Source of the DNA: Rhizobium herbae
GTDB taxonomy: Bacteria > Pseudomonadota > Alphaproteobacteria > Rhizobiales > Rhizobiaceae
Assembly (NCBI RefSeq): GCF_019511375.1
Contig: NZ_JAEUAO010000002.1
Location: forward strand, 1,054,001-1,118,000
Direction: 5' to 3'
DNA length: 64,000 nt
The notes under the pieces were generated by a model that saw only the letters and a program-made list of their open reading frames with translations, was not told the origin of the DNA and searched no databases. The position numbers and the translations under genes are program-made. Positions 42,975-51,141 of this stretch are shown piece by piece. Within the stretch, counting starts at the first letter, position 1. Every line of letters starts with the position of its first letter.

Positions 42975-44237
42975 ATGGCGGCGACGGAAATCCACCAGAC
43001 CATCGAGACCGTGTTCCGGATCGAACAGGCAAGGCTCATCGCGGGCCTCGTGCGAATGGTGCGGGACGTGAACCTCGCCGAAGACCTGGCCCAGGACGCC
43101 CTGGTGGCAGCCCTGTCCGAATGGCCGAAAACCGGGGTGCCGAAAAACCCGGGCGCCTGGCTGATGGCCGCTGCCAAGCGCCGGGCCATCGACGGCTTCC
43201 GCCGCAGCAAGATGCTGGCGCGCAAGCACGCCGAGATCGGCCGCGATCTGGAAGACGAAGGTGCCGACCCCGTCGCGGACATCGAGGCGGCCATGGATGA
43301 CGACCTTGGCGATGAGCTGCTCGGCCTGATCTTCACCGCCTGCCACCCGGTGCTCTCGCCCGAGGCGCGCGCGGCGCTGACGCTGCGCCTGATCGGCGGG
43401 CTGACGACCGACGAGATCGCCCGTGCCTTCCTCACCAGTGAAGCGACCATCGCCCAGCGCATCGTTCGGGCCAAGAAGACGCTCGGCAAGGCCGGCCTGA
43501 CCTACGAAGTCCCGCGCGGGCCGGAGCGGGAAGAACGTCTCGCCTCGGTGCTCGAGGTCATCTACCTGATCTTTAACGAGGGCTATGCGGCGACCTCCGG
43601 CGAAGACCTGATCCGTCCGGCGCTCTGCGCCGAGGCCCAGCGCCTTGGCCGCATCCTCGCCGGTCTGGCGCCGGGCGAGCCAGAGGTCTTCGGCCTTCTC
43701 GCCTTGATGGAAATCCAGGCCTCGCGCCTCAACGCCCGAATTGCGCCGGACGGCTCGCCGGTTCCGTTGACCGAACAGAACCGCGCCCGCTGGGACCAGC
43801 TGTTGATCCGCCTGGGGCTTGCCGCGCTGGAGCGCGCCGAAGCGCTCGGCGGCGCGGGCGGTCGCTATACCCTGCAGGCCGCACTCGCCGCCTGCCATGC
43901 AAGAGCGAAAAAGGCAGAGGAGACGGATTGGCAGAGGATCGCCGCGCTCTACGATAAGCTGCGAGCTGTCATGCCCTCGCCGGTGGTCGACCTCAACCGG
44001 GCGGTTGCCCACAGCATGGCCTTCGGGCCCGAGGCCGGCCTTGCCCTCCTGAGCGAGATCGAGCAGGCGGGTGCCTTGCGCGACTACGCGCTGCTGCCGG
44101 CGGCGAAAGGCGATTTCCTGTTCCGCGCTGGCCTTCTGGTGGAGGCCGGGGCAGAGTTCGAGCGCGCTGCCGCGCTCACGCGCAACGAGCGCGAAAGAAC
44201 CTTCCTGCTCGGACGGGCGGCGGCCTGCGGCCGTTAG
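42975..44237 (+). CDS. ECF42-type RNA polymerase sigma factor with C-terminal extension
   Basis: The 420-residue protein has sigma region 2 (ARLIAGLVRMVRDVNLAEDL, AQDALVAAL), region 4 (LIGGLTTDEIARAFLTSEAT, IAQRIVRAKK) and a ~200-residue C-terminal TPR-like domain (DUF6596), the structure of ECF42 sigma factors. These lack a classical anti-sigma factor, and the C-terminal domain is reported to be needed for activity. Its usual targets are adjacent DGPF/YCII genes, here at 42271-42693. The function of the regulon is not well known. The start at 42975 is supported by protein length. Confidence 0.93.
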   Translation: MAATEIHQTIETVFRIEQARLIAGLVRMVRDVNLAEDLAQDALVAALSEWPKTGVPKNPGAWLMAAAKRRAIDGFRRSKMLARKHAEIGRDLEDEGADPVADIEAAMDDDLGDELLGLIFTACHPVLSPEARAALTLRLIGGLTTDEIARAFLTSEATIAQRIVRAKKTLGKAGLTYEVPRGPEREERLASVLEVIYLIFNEGYAATSGEDLIRPALCAEAQRLGRILAGLAPGEPEVFGLLALMEIQASRLNARIAPDGSPVPLTEQNRARWDQLLIRLGLAALERAEALGGAGGRYTLQAALAACHARAKKAEETDWQRIAALYDKLRAVMPSPVVDLNRAVAHSMAFGPEAGLALLSEIEQAGALRDYALLPAAKGDFLFRAGLLVEAGAEFERAAALTRNERERTFLLGRAAACGR

Positions 44238-44327
44238 GTGCCGAAAAGGGTGAGCGGCATTCGACCTTACGGCACACGATACGGTAGTCTCATCCCCTCT
44301 GCCTGCCGGGCAGGAATTTGGGTCTCG

Positions 44328-44462
44328 CTCCCTCTTCTCCCCGCCGGGGAGAAGGTGGCGCGAAGCGCCGGATGAGGGGGCGGCTGGCGCCGAGATCGCC
44401 GAAGACCCCTCATCGCCTCGCATGCGCTCGGCACTTCTCCCCGCGGGGGAGAAGAGGGGGCT
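44328..44462. repeat. RIME-like intergenic element, copy 5
   Basis: Near-identical in layout to the 14826 copy, with CTCTTCTCCCCGCCGGGGAG on the left, GGCGCGAAGCGCCGGATGAG and CCCCTCATCGCCTCGCATGC in the middle and CTTCTCCCCGCGGGGGAGAA on the right. It follows the sigma factor gene. Confidence 0.88.
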
Positions 44463-44495
44463 CGCCGCAATCGCATTCACTCCGTGGGTGATTGC

Positions 44496-44546
44496 CCTGC
44501 CTTGAGGGGGAGATGCCCAGCAGGGCAGAGGGGTACTCCCGATGCA
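44496..44546. repeat. Intergenic palindromic repeat, family B fragment
   Basis: CCTTGAGGGGGAGATGCCCA, GCAGGGCAGAGGGGTACTCC matches the right half of the family B element at 12742-12862. The left half is missing; the fragment adjoins a RIME-like element, so the two together form a mosaic. Confidence 0.75.
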
Positions 44547-44747
44547 GTCGGGTACCGTGATTCGACCTGAAATTATCCGGCCCTTTGGCGTATCGCCGCT
44601 GCACGTGCGTGCTATGCGCCTTCCGAGGACGGATGCGCGAAGCGCGCCAGCACGTTTATCAATGCCGTCCTGAGCCTCGTCGCTCGCGATTGGGGCACGC
44701 GGCGACATCGGATCGCCGGCCGGAATTTTGTGGCTGGACAATGCATG

Positions 44748-44784
44748 TGTAACTTTATAACAGGAGAAGTGTAACGTTATTACA
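44748..44784. promoter_or_regulatory. Tandem Zur-box-like operators upstream of aztD
   Basis: TGTAACTTTATAACA (44748-44762) and TGTAACGTTATTACA (44770-44784) are near-identical 15-base imperfect palindromes with centres 22 bases apart, two helical turns. They resemble alphaproteobacterial Zur boxes (TGTTATA/TATAACA type). They lie 23 bases upstream of the start codon of a zinc metallochaperone gene, where they would block transcription when zinc is plentiful. Confidence 0.75.
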
Positions 44785-44806
44785 TTAACTCGCGCAGGAG
44801 ATTTTG

Positions 44807-46035
44807 ATGCGGATCCAGCTTGGCAAGCCGATGCAGGCTGCGGCGGTCGCGGCGGTAACGGCGCTTTCCCCCCTTCCGACATTCGCCGACGACAGCAAGG
44901 AGACATGGCGGCTCTTCGTTGCCGATCACACGCAACCGGTCGTGCGGGCGCTCGATGCCGAAAGCGGCCGCGAACTTGCACGGTTCGATATCAGCGGCTT
45001 TGCCGCGCTATCCGCCAGCGACAGCGGCAAAACGGTCTTCGCCGTTCAGGGGGATAAGGACATTGTCAACGTGATATCGACCGGCATCGCCCTCTCGGAC
45101 CATGGCGAGCACCGCGATATCGACGTCACCGAGCCGAAGTTGCTGGCGGGCGCGATCAACGGAAAGAAGCCGGGCCATGTGGTGACCCACGGAGACGACG
45201 TGGCGATTTTCTACGATCGGGGCGGCAAGACGGACCTGATGCGCGAGAGCGCGCTGATCGAAGGCAAGGCCGAGATTGCAAGCCTGGACACCACCGCGCC
45301 GCACCATGGCGTGGCCGTGCCGATGGGCGGCAACGTCCTCGTTTCCGTCCCCGACATGAGCGCCGAGGCCAAGCCGGACGAACTGCCGCCACGGCTTGGC
45401 CTGCGCATCCTCGACCGGTCAGGCAAGCAGCGTGGCGATGTTGCCGCCTGCATGGGCCTGCATGGCGAAGCAACCTCGGCGCGTCTCGTCGCCTTCGGCT
45501 GCGAGGAGGGAGTTCTCGTCGCCCGCCCGGCCGGGATCGACGGGCCGAAGCTTGCGATGCTGGCCTATGGCGACGACCTGCCGGAAGGCAAGGTTTCCAC
45601 CTTGCTCGGCGGCAAGTCGATGCAATTCTTTCTCGGCAACTACGGCGAGGACAAGGTCGTGCTGATCGACCCCGATAGCGACAGACCCTACCGCCTCGTT
45701 GAACTTGCGACCCGGCGCGTCGACTTCATTCTGGACCCGGCCGATGCCCGAAGCGCCTATATCCTGACCGAGGACGGCAAGCTCCATCTGCTGGATGTCG
45801 TCAGCGGCAAGATCACCCGTTCGGCAACCGTCACCGAACCCTACAGCAAGGATGGACATTGGCGTGACCCGCGTCCGCGGCTCGCGGTTGCCGGCGATCG
45901 CATCGCCATCACCGACCCCGCCATGGCCTGGTGCGGATGATCGCGACCGACAGCCTTCAGCAAACGGCGACAATTCCGGTGAAGGGCCAGCCCTTTGCGA
46001 TCGTCGCCGTCGGCGGCTCCGGCGCGACGCACTGA
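44807..46035 (+). pseudogene. aztD: Zinc metallochaperone AztD, C-terminal frameshift
   Basis: The frame encodes a Sec-exported beta-propeller protein (signal peptide about 1-23, PTFADD cleavage region) like AztD, a periplasmic zinc chaperone that delivers Zn to the AztABC importer. A histidine-containing region (ALSDHGEHRDIDV) and HHGVAVPMGG fit its metal sites. The open frame stops at 45940 after DPAMAWCG. One base seems to be missing near 45927: in the shifted frame the expected C-terminus follows (VRMIATDSLQQTATIPVKGQ onward) and ends GSGATH at a TGA at 46033-46035. CAGGAG precedes the ATG at 44807. No aztABC genes are nearby. Either a true mutation or a sequencing error; the 377-residue product would lack about 35 residues. 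Confidence 0.8.
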
Positions 46036-46045
46036 GATTTGGCCG

Positions 46046-47005
46046 TCAGGCCACCAGCTTCAGCCCGATGCCCCAAGGGTCGACGAGCGAGGCGGCGGCG
46101 CCGGTGCGTGTCACTGGGATTTCCAGCGCGTCGAGCCTGGTGATCGCCGTCTCGAGCTTGGCCGGGTCGTTGAAATGCACGGTGTAATCCGCAAGGCCGG
46201 TCATGGTGCCCTGCCGTTTCGGCGCGCCGCGCGAATTCCAGATATTGGCGGCGACATGGTGGTGATACTTGCCCGAGGCGAAGAAGCTGGCGCCGGGGTA
46301 GGTCGCCATCAGGTCGAGCCCAAGCACGTCGCGGAAGAAGGCATTGGCCTGCGGAATGTCGGAGACCTGCAGGTGGATATGGCCGATCGCCGTGCCGTCC
46401 GCCATGCCGCCCCATGTGTCCTTCGGCGCCTCGTCGTAGAGCGCCTGCAGGTCAAGCGGCAGCGTCGCCATCTTCACCATGCCGTCCTCGATATAGTTCC
46501 ATTCCTGCCGCGGCCGGTCGCGATAGACTTCGATGCCGTTGCCCTCGGGGTCCCCGAGATAGATCGCCTCGCTCACCAGATGGTCGGATGCGCCCTGCAG
46601 CGGCACGTTGTTGTGGGCGATATGGGCGAGCCAGCGGCCAAGTTCGGCGCGATCAGGAACCAGGAAGGCCGTGTGGAACAGGCCCGGCGCATTACGCGGC
46701 GCAACGGTGGCATTACCCTGCGTCGTCAGCGTCAGAAGCGGTCGCCCGGCAACGCCGAGCGTCTCGCCGCTCGCCGTCTTGTCCATCGGCGTCAGGCCCA
46801 TGATTTGCTGATACCATGACGATACCATCGGCAGGTCGCGAACCACCAGATGCGAGTGATCGATATAGGCCGGCATGCGGACGGCGTGTGTTGCGGCGTG
46901 CTCTGTCATTGTCGTGCTTTCTGCCCTGGTTGGGGCTGCGGCGGTTCCCGTTGCCAGCGCTGTCGCCGACAGCTTGATGAAGGTGCGTCTGTCGAAGCCG
47001 GCCAT
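46046..47005 (-). CDS. VOC-superfamily (CatE-like) dioxygenase with Tat leader
   Basis: The 319-residue protein has two vicinal-oxygen-chelate modules, with metal-ligand candidates in the DHSHLVVRD and GHIHLQVSD strands and an acidic ligand in DPEGNGIEVYRDR, as in CatE-type catechol 2,3-dioxygenases and glyoxalases. Unusually it starts MAGFDRRTFIKLSATALATG, a twin-arginine leader ending near TRAEST. Typical CatE proteins begin at the later MTEHAATHAV position and are cytoplasmic. GAGGGGAA precedes the ATG at 47005, supporting the long form. The substrate is unknown. It is convergent with the frameshifted aztD. Confidence 0.88.
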   Translation of the reverse strand: MAGFDRRTFIKLSATALATGTAAAPTRAESTTMTEHAATHAVRMPAYIDHSHLVVRDLPMVSSWYQQIMGLTPMDKTASGETLGVAGRPLLTLTTQGNATVAPRNAPGLFHTAFLVPDRAELGRWLAHIAHNNVPLQGASDHLVSEAIYLGDPEGNGIEVYRDRPRQEWNYIEDGMVKMATLPLDLQALYDEAPKDTWGGMADGTAIGHIHLQVSDIPQANAFFRDVLGLDLMATYPGASFFASGKYHHHVAANIWNSRGAPKRQGTMTGLADYTVHFNDPAKLETAITRLDALEIPVTRTGAAASLVDPWGIGLKLVA

Positions 47006-47260
47006 GGCGCGTTCCCCTCTGAAACTCCTGGGAGATTATATGGCGCGCCTGCGGCGTCCACGAAAGGTGGCGTATTGAGGAAGTACCGTTCTCGCCCTGT
47101 TGACAATCGCCTGCGACCGCATGCCCGGTTGTGACTTTTTCCCAGACACACCTATATTCTAATTATTCGCGCCAGGCAGCGAGGGTCGGTGAAAACAATG
47201 GCCCGGGAGGCGGGATATCCTGCCTCTCCACCGGCGCGGCGAACCCGAGGGAGGACAGTC

Positions 47261-47683
47261 ATGTATTCGAGAATCATCGTCCCGATCGCCATGGACCAGC
47301 TGGAGCATGGCGAAACGGTGCTGGAGCGCGCCAAGTCGCTGCTGGACGAGGGCGGCGAAATCATTCTCCTGAATGTCGTCGAGGATCTGAATGCCTATGC
47401 GCAGGGCTACATGATTGTCGACTTTCCGCTGGAAATGGTCGAGGCATCCCGCAAGCATGCGATGAACACGCTGATGGAGCTCAAGCAGAAGCACGGCGTC
47501 AAGGGCCGCGTCGAAATCCGCGTCGGCGGCGCAGCCGGTGTCATCAACGCCTTTGCGGAGGAGATGGAGGCTGACCTGGTCATCATCGCCTCGCACCGGC
47601 CGGGCCTGATCGACTACTTCATTGGCTCGACCGCAAGCCGCGTCGCCAGCCACTGCAAATGCGCCGTGCTGATCGATCGCTGA
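47261..47683 (+). CDS. Universal stress protein (UspA family)
   Basis: The 140-residue single-domain UspA protein has MYSRIIVPIAMDQLEHGETV at its N-terminus, a GGAAGVINAFAEE segment, and the ATP-binding-type motif at the end (HRPGLIDYFIGSTASRVASH). Such proteins are induced under stress and bind ATP or related ligands. GAGGGAGG precedes the ATG at 47261, which is preferred to an upstream in-frame ATG at 47189. Promoter not identified with confidence. Confidence 0.93.
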   Translation: MYSRIIVPIAMDQLEHGETVLERAKSLLDEGGEIILLNVVEDLNAYAQGYMIVDFPLEMVEASRKHAMNTLMELKQKHGVKGRVEIRVGGAAGVINAFAEEMEADLVIIASHRPGLIDYFIGSTASRVASHCKCAVLIDR

Positions 47684-47852
47684 ACCGGGATTGCCGGGCG
47701 CGGCTTACTGCGCCCGGGTGAATTGGCCGTTCGGCACCTCGGGCACATGATCCGATAGTGTGAAAGCGCGATCTCCGGTACAGTGGGGATCGAGGCGCTG
47801 CCGGCGTTCAGCGCCGTCGCCAATCGGAGCGTCAGAGCGAAGGAATGTTTTC

Positions 47853-48527
47853 ATGACAGACCGAATCCGCCCGCTGCAGCCGGGAGAGGCCGCGCCCGCA
47901 TTCGTGCTTCCCGCCGCCAATCGCGAGGGTTTGGCCTCTCTCGCCAGCCTGCTGGGCCGGCCGTTCCTCATCGGCTTCTATCGCGGCCTGCACTGCCCCT
48001 TCTGCCGGCGTCAGGTCGGACAGCTTTCCAGCCTGCAGCCCGCGCTGCAGGCCATGGGCGTCGAGACGCTGGCCGTCATCAATACGCCGCTCGAGCGCGC
48101 GCGCCTCTATTTCCGCTACCAGCCGACGCCGGTGACGCTTCTGTGCGACCCGGACTGCCGCACGCACCGGGCCTTCGGCGTGCCACGCGTCGAGTTCTTG
48201 CCCGATGGCAGCAGCGAGCGGTCGGAATGGCCATTGCGGACGACAATGGCGGATTTCGCGGGCGCCCGCATCAATCCCGGCGGCGAAATGCCAGAGCCGG
48301 TGCCGCCGATGGAAGCCAACACCGTCCTCAATGCGAAGGACGGATTCGAGCTCGACGAAGCCGACAAGAAGATTTTCGCAAACCACGGCACGCAACTGGT
48401 CGGCCACTTCCTGGTGAATGCGCAGGGCATTGTCGGCTGGGCGCAAATCGAGGCGCAGGACGGGCCAAACAGCATCGGCGTTTTCCCGACCGCGGCCGAG
48501 ATTATCGCCGCAGCCGGCAAGCTCTGA
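47853..48527 (+). CDS. Peroxiredoxin-like AhpC/TSA-family protein
   Basis: The 224-residue thioredoxin-fold protein has GFYRGLHCPFCRRQVGQLS with a CPFC redox pair, typical of the AhpC/TSA-like peroxiredoxin family (DUF899-like members excluded by motif). It should reduce peroxides or act as a thiol oxidoreductase. The ATG at 47853 with GAAGGA upstream starts just before the conserved PLQPGEAAPAFVLP segment; a longer open frame from 47760 has no support. Confidence 0.87.
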   Translation: MTDRIRPLQPGEAAPAFVLPAANREGLASLASLLGRPFLIGFYRGLHCPFCRRQVGQLSSLQPALQAMGVETLAVINTPLERARLYFRYQPTPVTLLCDPDCRTHRAFGVPRVEFLPDGSSERSEWPLRTTMADFAGARINPGGEMPEPVPPMEANTVLNAKDGFELDEADKKIFANHGTQLVGHFLVNAQGIVGWAQIEAQDGPNSIGVFPTAAEIIAAAGKL

Positions 48528-48713
48528 TCTTCAGCACACCCTCCGGTGAAATGTCGATCTGTCGCAAAGTTTGATCCTCCGGCTCTGTTTCGACGCTGCT
48601 GTCTATGGCACATTGGCAGGACTGCCACGCAGTGTGGCGGCGCGATATCGGTCATCATGGTGGGTGATGTGCCGGCAACATCGTGAAGCCGGACGAAGTG
48701 TCGAGGGGCTCTG

Positions 48714-49373
48714 GTGGAAATCAAGGGCATCAAATGGAACTACGATCGTTCTGAACTGATTGCCGACGGCGTGGTCCACGGGGTCGGTCTCGCCTTTGCC
48801 CTGATCGGCGTCACGGCGATGATCTTCTACGCCACGGTCTGGAGTACGTCCGGCCAGTTGGCTGCCGCGTGGATCTACGGCGCCGGGCTGGTGGTGACGC
48901 TCTCGATCTCCTTCCTCTACAATCTCTATCCGATATCGCGCACCAAACTGGTCCTGCGGCGCGTCGACCATTCGTCGATCTTCGTGCTGATCGCCGCCAC
49001 CTATACGCCTTTTTTGCAGCGCGGCTGGGACGATCCCTGTCTGTTCGGCCTGCTGATCGGCATCTGGACGATCGCCTTTGTCGGGGTGCTGATCAAATGC
49101 GTCTTTCCGGGTCGCTTCGACAAGGTGGCGATCCTCATGTATCTCGCCATGGGCTGGAGCGGCGTGTTCGCCGCCGGTCCGCTCCTGTCGCAACTGACGG
49201 AGACGACGCTGATCCTCATCGTGATCGGCGGGATCCTCTACTCCTGCGGCGTCATCTTCCATGTCTGGGAAAAGCTGCGTTTCCAGAACGCCATCTGGCA
49301 CGGCTTCGTGGTCATCGCGTCTGCCGTGCACTATTCCGCCGTGCTCACCTGCATCAGCAGCGCTTCGGCCTGA
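48714..49373 (+). CDS. trhA: Hemolysin III / TrhA family membrane protein
   Basis: The 219-residue protein has seven predicted membrane helices and the PAQR/hemolysin-III signatures: ELIADGVVHGVGLAFALIG near the start, RRVDHSSIFVLIAATYTPF in the middle and FHVWEKLRFQNAIWHGFVV near the end, with histidines and an Asp arranged as a buried metal site. TrhA in E. coli is linked to membrane-energy or lipid homeostasis. The start is a GTG at 48714 with GAGGGG upstream. Confidence 0.92.
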   Translation: MEIKGIKWNYDRSELIADGVVHGVGLAFALIGVTAMIFYATVWSTSGQLAAAWIYGAGLVVTLSISFLYNLYPISRTKLVLRRVDHSSIFVLIAATYTPFLQRGWDDPCLFGLLIGIWTIAFVGVLIKCVFPGRFDKVAILMYLAMGWSGVFAAGPLLSQLTETTLILIVIGGILYSCGVIFHVWEKLRFQNAIWHGFVVIASAVHYSAVLTCISSASA

Positions 49374-49396
49374 CCTCGGAAATCTAACGGTGGCTG

Positions 49397-49915
49397 TCAG
49401 TGCTGCGCGGCACCCGGAGCCTGTTGCGGCGCCTGTTCGCATCCCGCGGCCGGCCGCAACGATTTCACCAACCGGCCGATGACGCTGTTGAACGTCTTCA
49501 ACCGGTCGCGCGGGTAGCGAAGGTGAAAATAGGCGGCGTTGCCGTCGCAAAGAGCGATGCCGCGGACATAGAGAATATCGGCCGATCGCGCGCCGGAATA
49601 GCTCGCCCAGCCGTTCGTCACCTTGTCATAGGTGATCGTCCATCCGGCCGCCCGGTCCGCGTCGAGGCGCTTTCGGGCCTCCCCGGCAAATTCGCCGGTT
49701 TCGAGCATGGTGCCGTAGAGCGAAAGCTCGGAACGCCCGTCATCCGAGCGAAAGGTCGCCCCGTCGCCGTTGTCGGCCTCCTTGCCCAGCGTGAAGCCGG
49801 GCGGCACGGCTGCACTATATCCGAAGCGCGAATTGGAATAGCTCGTCCAATCGTCCGCGGCGAGTGCGGGCGAAATCGTGCAAAGGGTTGCCGTCAGCAA
49901 CAGCGCATGTCTCAA
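49397..49915 (-). CDS. Secreted protein of unknown function
   Basis: The 172-residue protein has a Sec signal peptide (LRHALLLTATLCTISPALA) followed by DDWTSYSNSRFGYSAAVPPG, a pattern seen in small exported proteins whose mature part fits the DUF1795/PsbP-like style; I do not assign a family. The start is most likely a TTG at 49915, since AGGAG lies seven bases upstream and the protein then begins directly with the signal peptide; ATG codons further upstream precede it by non-signal residues. The C-terminus ends in a Gln/Ala/Pro-rich tail. It is convergent with trhA, 23 bases away. Confidence 0.72.
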   Translation of the reverse strand: MRHALLLTATLCTISPALAADDWTSYSNSRFGYSAAVPPGFTLGKEADNGDGATFRSDDGRSELSLYGTMLETGEFAGEARKRLDADRAAGWTITYDKVTNGWASYSGARSADILYVRGIALCDGNAAYFHLRYPRDRLKTFNSVIGRLVKSLRPAAGCEQAPQQAPGAAQH

Positions 49916-49930
49916 GGTCGGCTCCTTAAT

Positions 49931-49984
49931 TTGTCGCATCGGCCATCCGGTCTTCAATTGTCGCATCCGCCATTCGGTCTTCCT
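49931..49984. repeat. Tandem 27-base duplication upstream of the secreted protein gene
   Basis: Two units starting TTGTCGCATC (49931-49957 and 49958-49984) differ at only four positions. The duplication lies in the 5' leader or promoter of the gene at 49397-49915 on the opposite strand, and creates repeated ATG codons (CCGATGCGACAA-type) ahead of the true start. Confidence 0.7.
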
Positions 49985-50193
49985 AGAGACCCGGGAGCAG
50001 TGGAAATTTATGTGTAGTAAAACTAAGCAGTACACTGTGGGTTGAAAAAAGACTGCTTCCCCCTAAAATCATGGAGGGGCAAGTGGCAACCCTGAAATCG
50101 CCGGTCGGTTTACGATATAGTCATATCGAAGACTTGCCGGAGGAAACATGTGTATCGTGTCAAAGCGGCGGACAATCGCCAAAAGGAGGGGCA

Positions 50194-50460
50194 GTGACAG
50201 AACCAGGGAATGCGGCAAGCCGCAGGGTTTCAGGCGAACCTTCCAAGCATCACGTCGACGACACGGGCGTTCCCCTCTGGAGCGAGGCGGACGCAGAGCC
50301 GACACCGGGGCGCAATTGGTCGATCATCCTCGTCTTCGTGTTCGTTCCCTTGATGGCGCTGGCCGTATTGGTGCTCTGTCTTTATGCGCTGTTTGCGCAT
50401 CTGTTCGGCATGCCGCAAGCGCCAGAGATGAGCATCGGCGCCACCAGGCTGCCATCCTGA
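50194..50460 (+). CDS. Small single-pass membrane protein, unknown function
   Basis: The 88-residue protein has a polar, disordered N-terminal half, one transmembrane helix (WSIILVFVFVPLMALAVLVL at about 42-61) and a short C-terminal tail. AAAAGGAGGGGCA directly precedes a GTG at 50194, a much better start than upstream in-frame codons. The topology is similar to small accessory membrane proteins such as NapE/TorE, but no specific family motif is present. Isolated between divergent and convergent neighbours; probably has its own AT-rich promoter at about 50000-50130. Confidence 0.68.
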   Translation: MTEPGNAASRRVSGEPSKHHVDDTGVPLWSEADAEPTPGRNWSIILVFVFVPLMALAVLVLCLYALFAHLFGMPQAPEMSIGATRLPS

Positions 50461-50485
50461 CGGACTGTGCCGCCCGGTCGGCGGC

Positions 50486-50893
50486 TCACTCCTCCTCAAA
50501 GGTCAGGGCAACCCCGTTCATGCAGTAGCGCAGGCCGGTGGGCGGCGGGCCGTCGGGGAAGACGTGACCGAGATGGGCGTCGCAATCGGCGCAGCGGATT
50601 TCCGTCCGGCTCATGCCATAGGACGTGTCGTGATGTGTCGTCACGGCGTCCACCGAGATCGGTTCGTAGAAGCTCGGCCAGCCGGTGCCGGAATTGAACT
50701 TCGCCTGCGAGCGATAGAGCGGCCGGTTGCAGCAGACGCAGTGATAGACACCCTTCTTGCTCAAGTCGAAATCCGGGCTCGAGAAAGCGCGCTCGGTGCC
50801 GTGCTGGCGGGTGATCCGGTACTGTTCCGGCGTCAGCTGCGCCCGCCATTCCTCATCGGTCTTGAAGATCTTCAAGGTGCTGGTGTCGTTCAT
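50486..50893 (-). CDS. msrB: Peptide-methionine (R)-S-oxide reductase MsrB
   Basis: MsrB repairs methionine-R-sulfoxide in oxidised proteins. The 135-residue protein is full length: zinc ligands Cys52/Cys55 and Cys101/Cys104 (CADC), [11 protein letters not shown] at 68-78, and the catalytic Cys124 in RYCMNG. GGGGAGAG precedes the ATG at 50893; the frame is open further upstream without support. It is divergent from the Mrp operon. Confidence 0.95.
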   Translation of the reverse strand: MNDTSTLKIFKTDEEWRAQLTPEQYRITRQHGTERAFSSPDFDLSKKGVYHCVCCNRPLYRSQAKFNSGTGWPSFYEPISVDAVTTHHDTSYGMSRTEIRCADCDAHLGHVFPDGPPPTGLRYCMNGVALTFEEE

Positions 50894-51141
50894 CGGTCTC
50901 TCCCCTGATTTGCTGCAGATATAGGAAGCTTGCGGCGCTCCGGCAATCGCCCCGCTGCAGCGTCCGATTGTTCGGCTGCGGCAATCGGAGGAGAGGGGCC
51001 GTTTTTCCGGCCACAAGCTTGAGTTCGTTGCTCTCTTGGCTTATCCCCAAGAGTATTCGCATCAGTAGTTCGTTCGCCGAGCTTCCTTGCCGTCTCCTGC
51101 CACCCCGCAGCCCGCAACCCTTGAAAGGACCAATCGGACCC

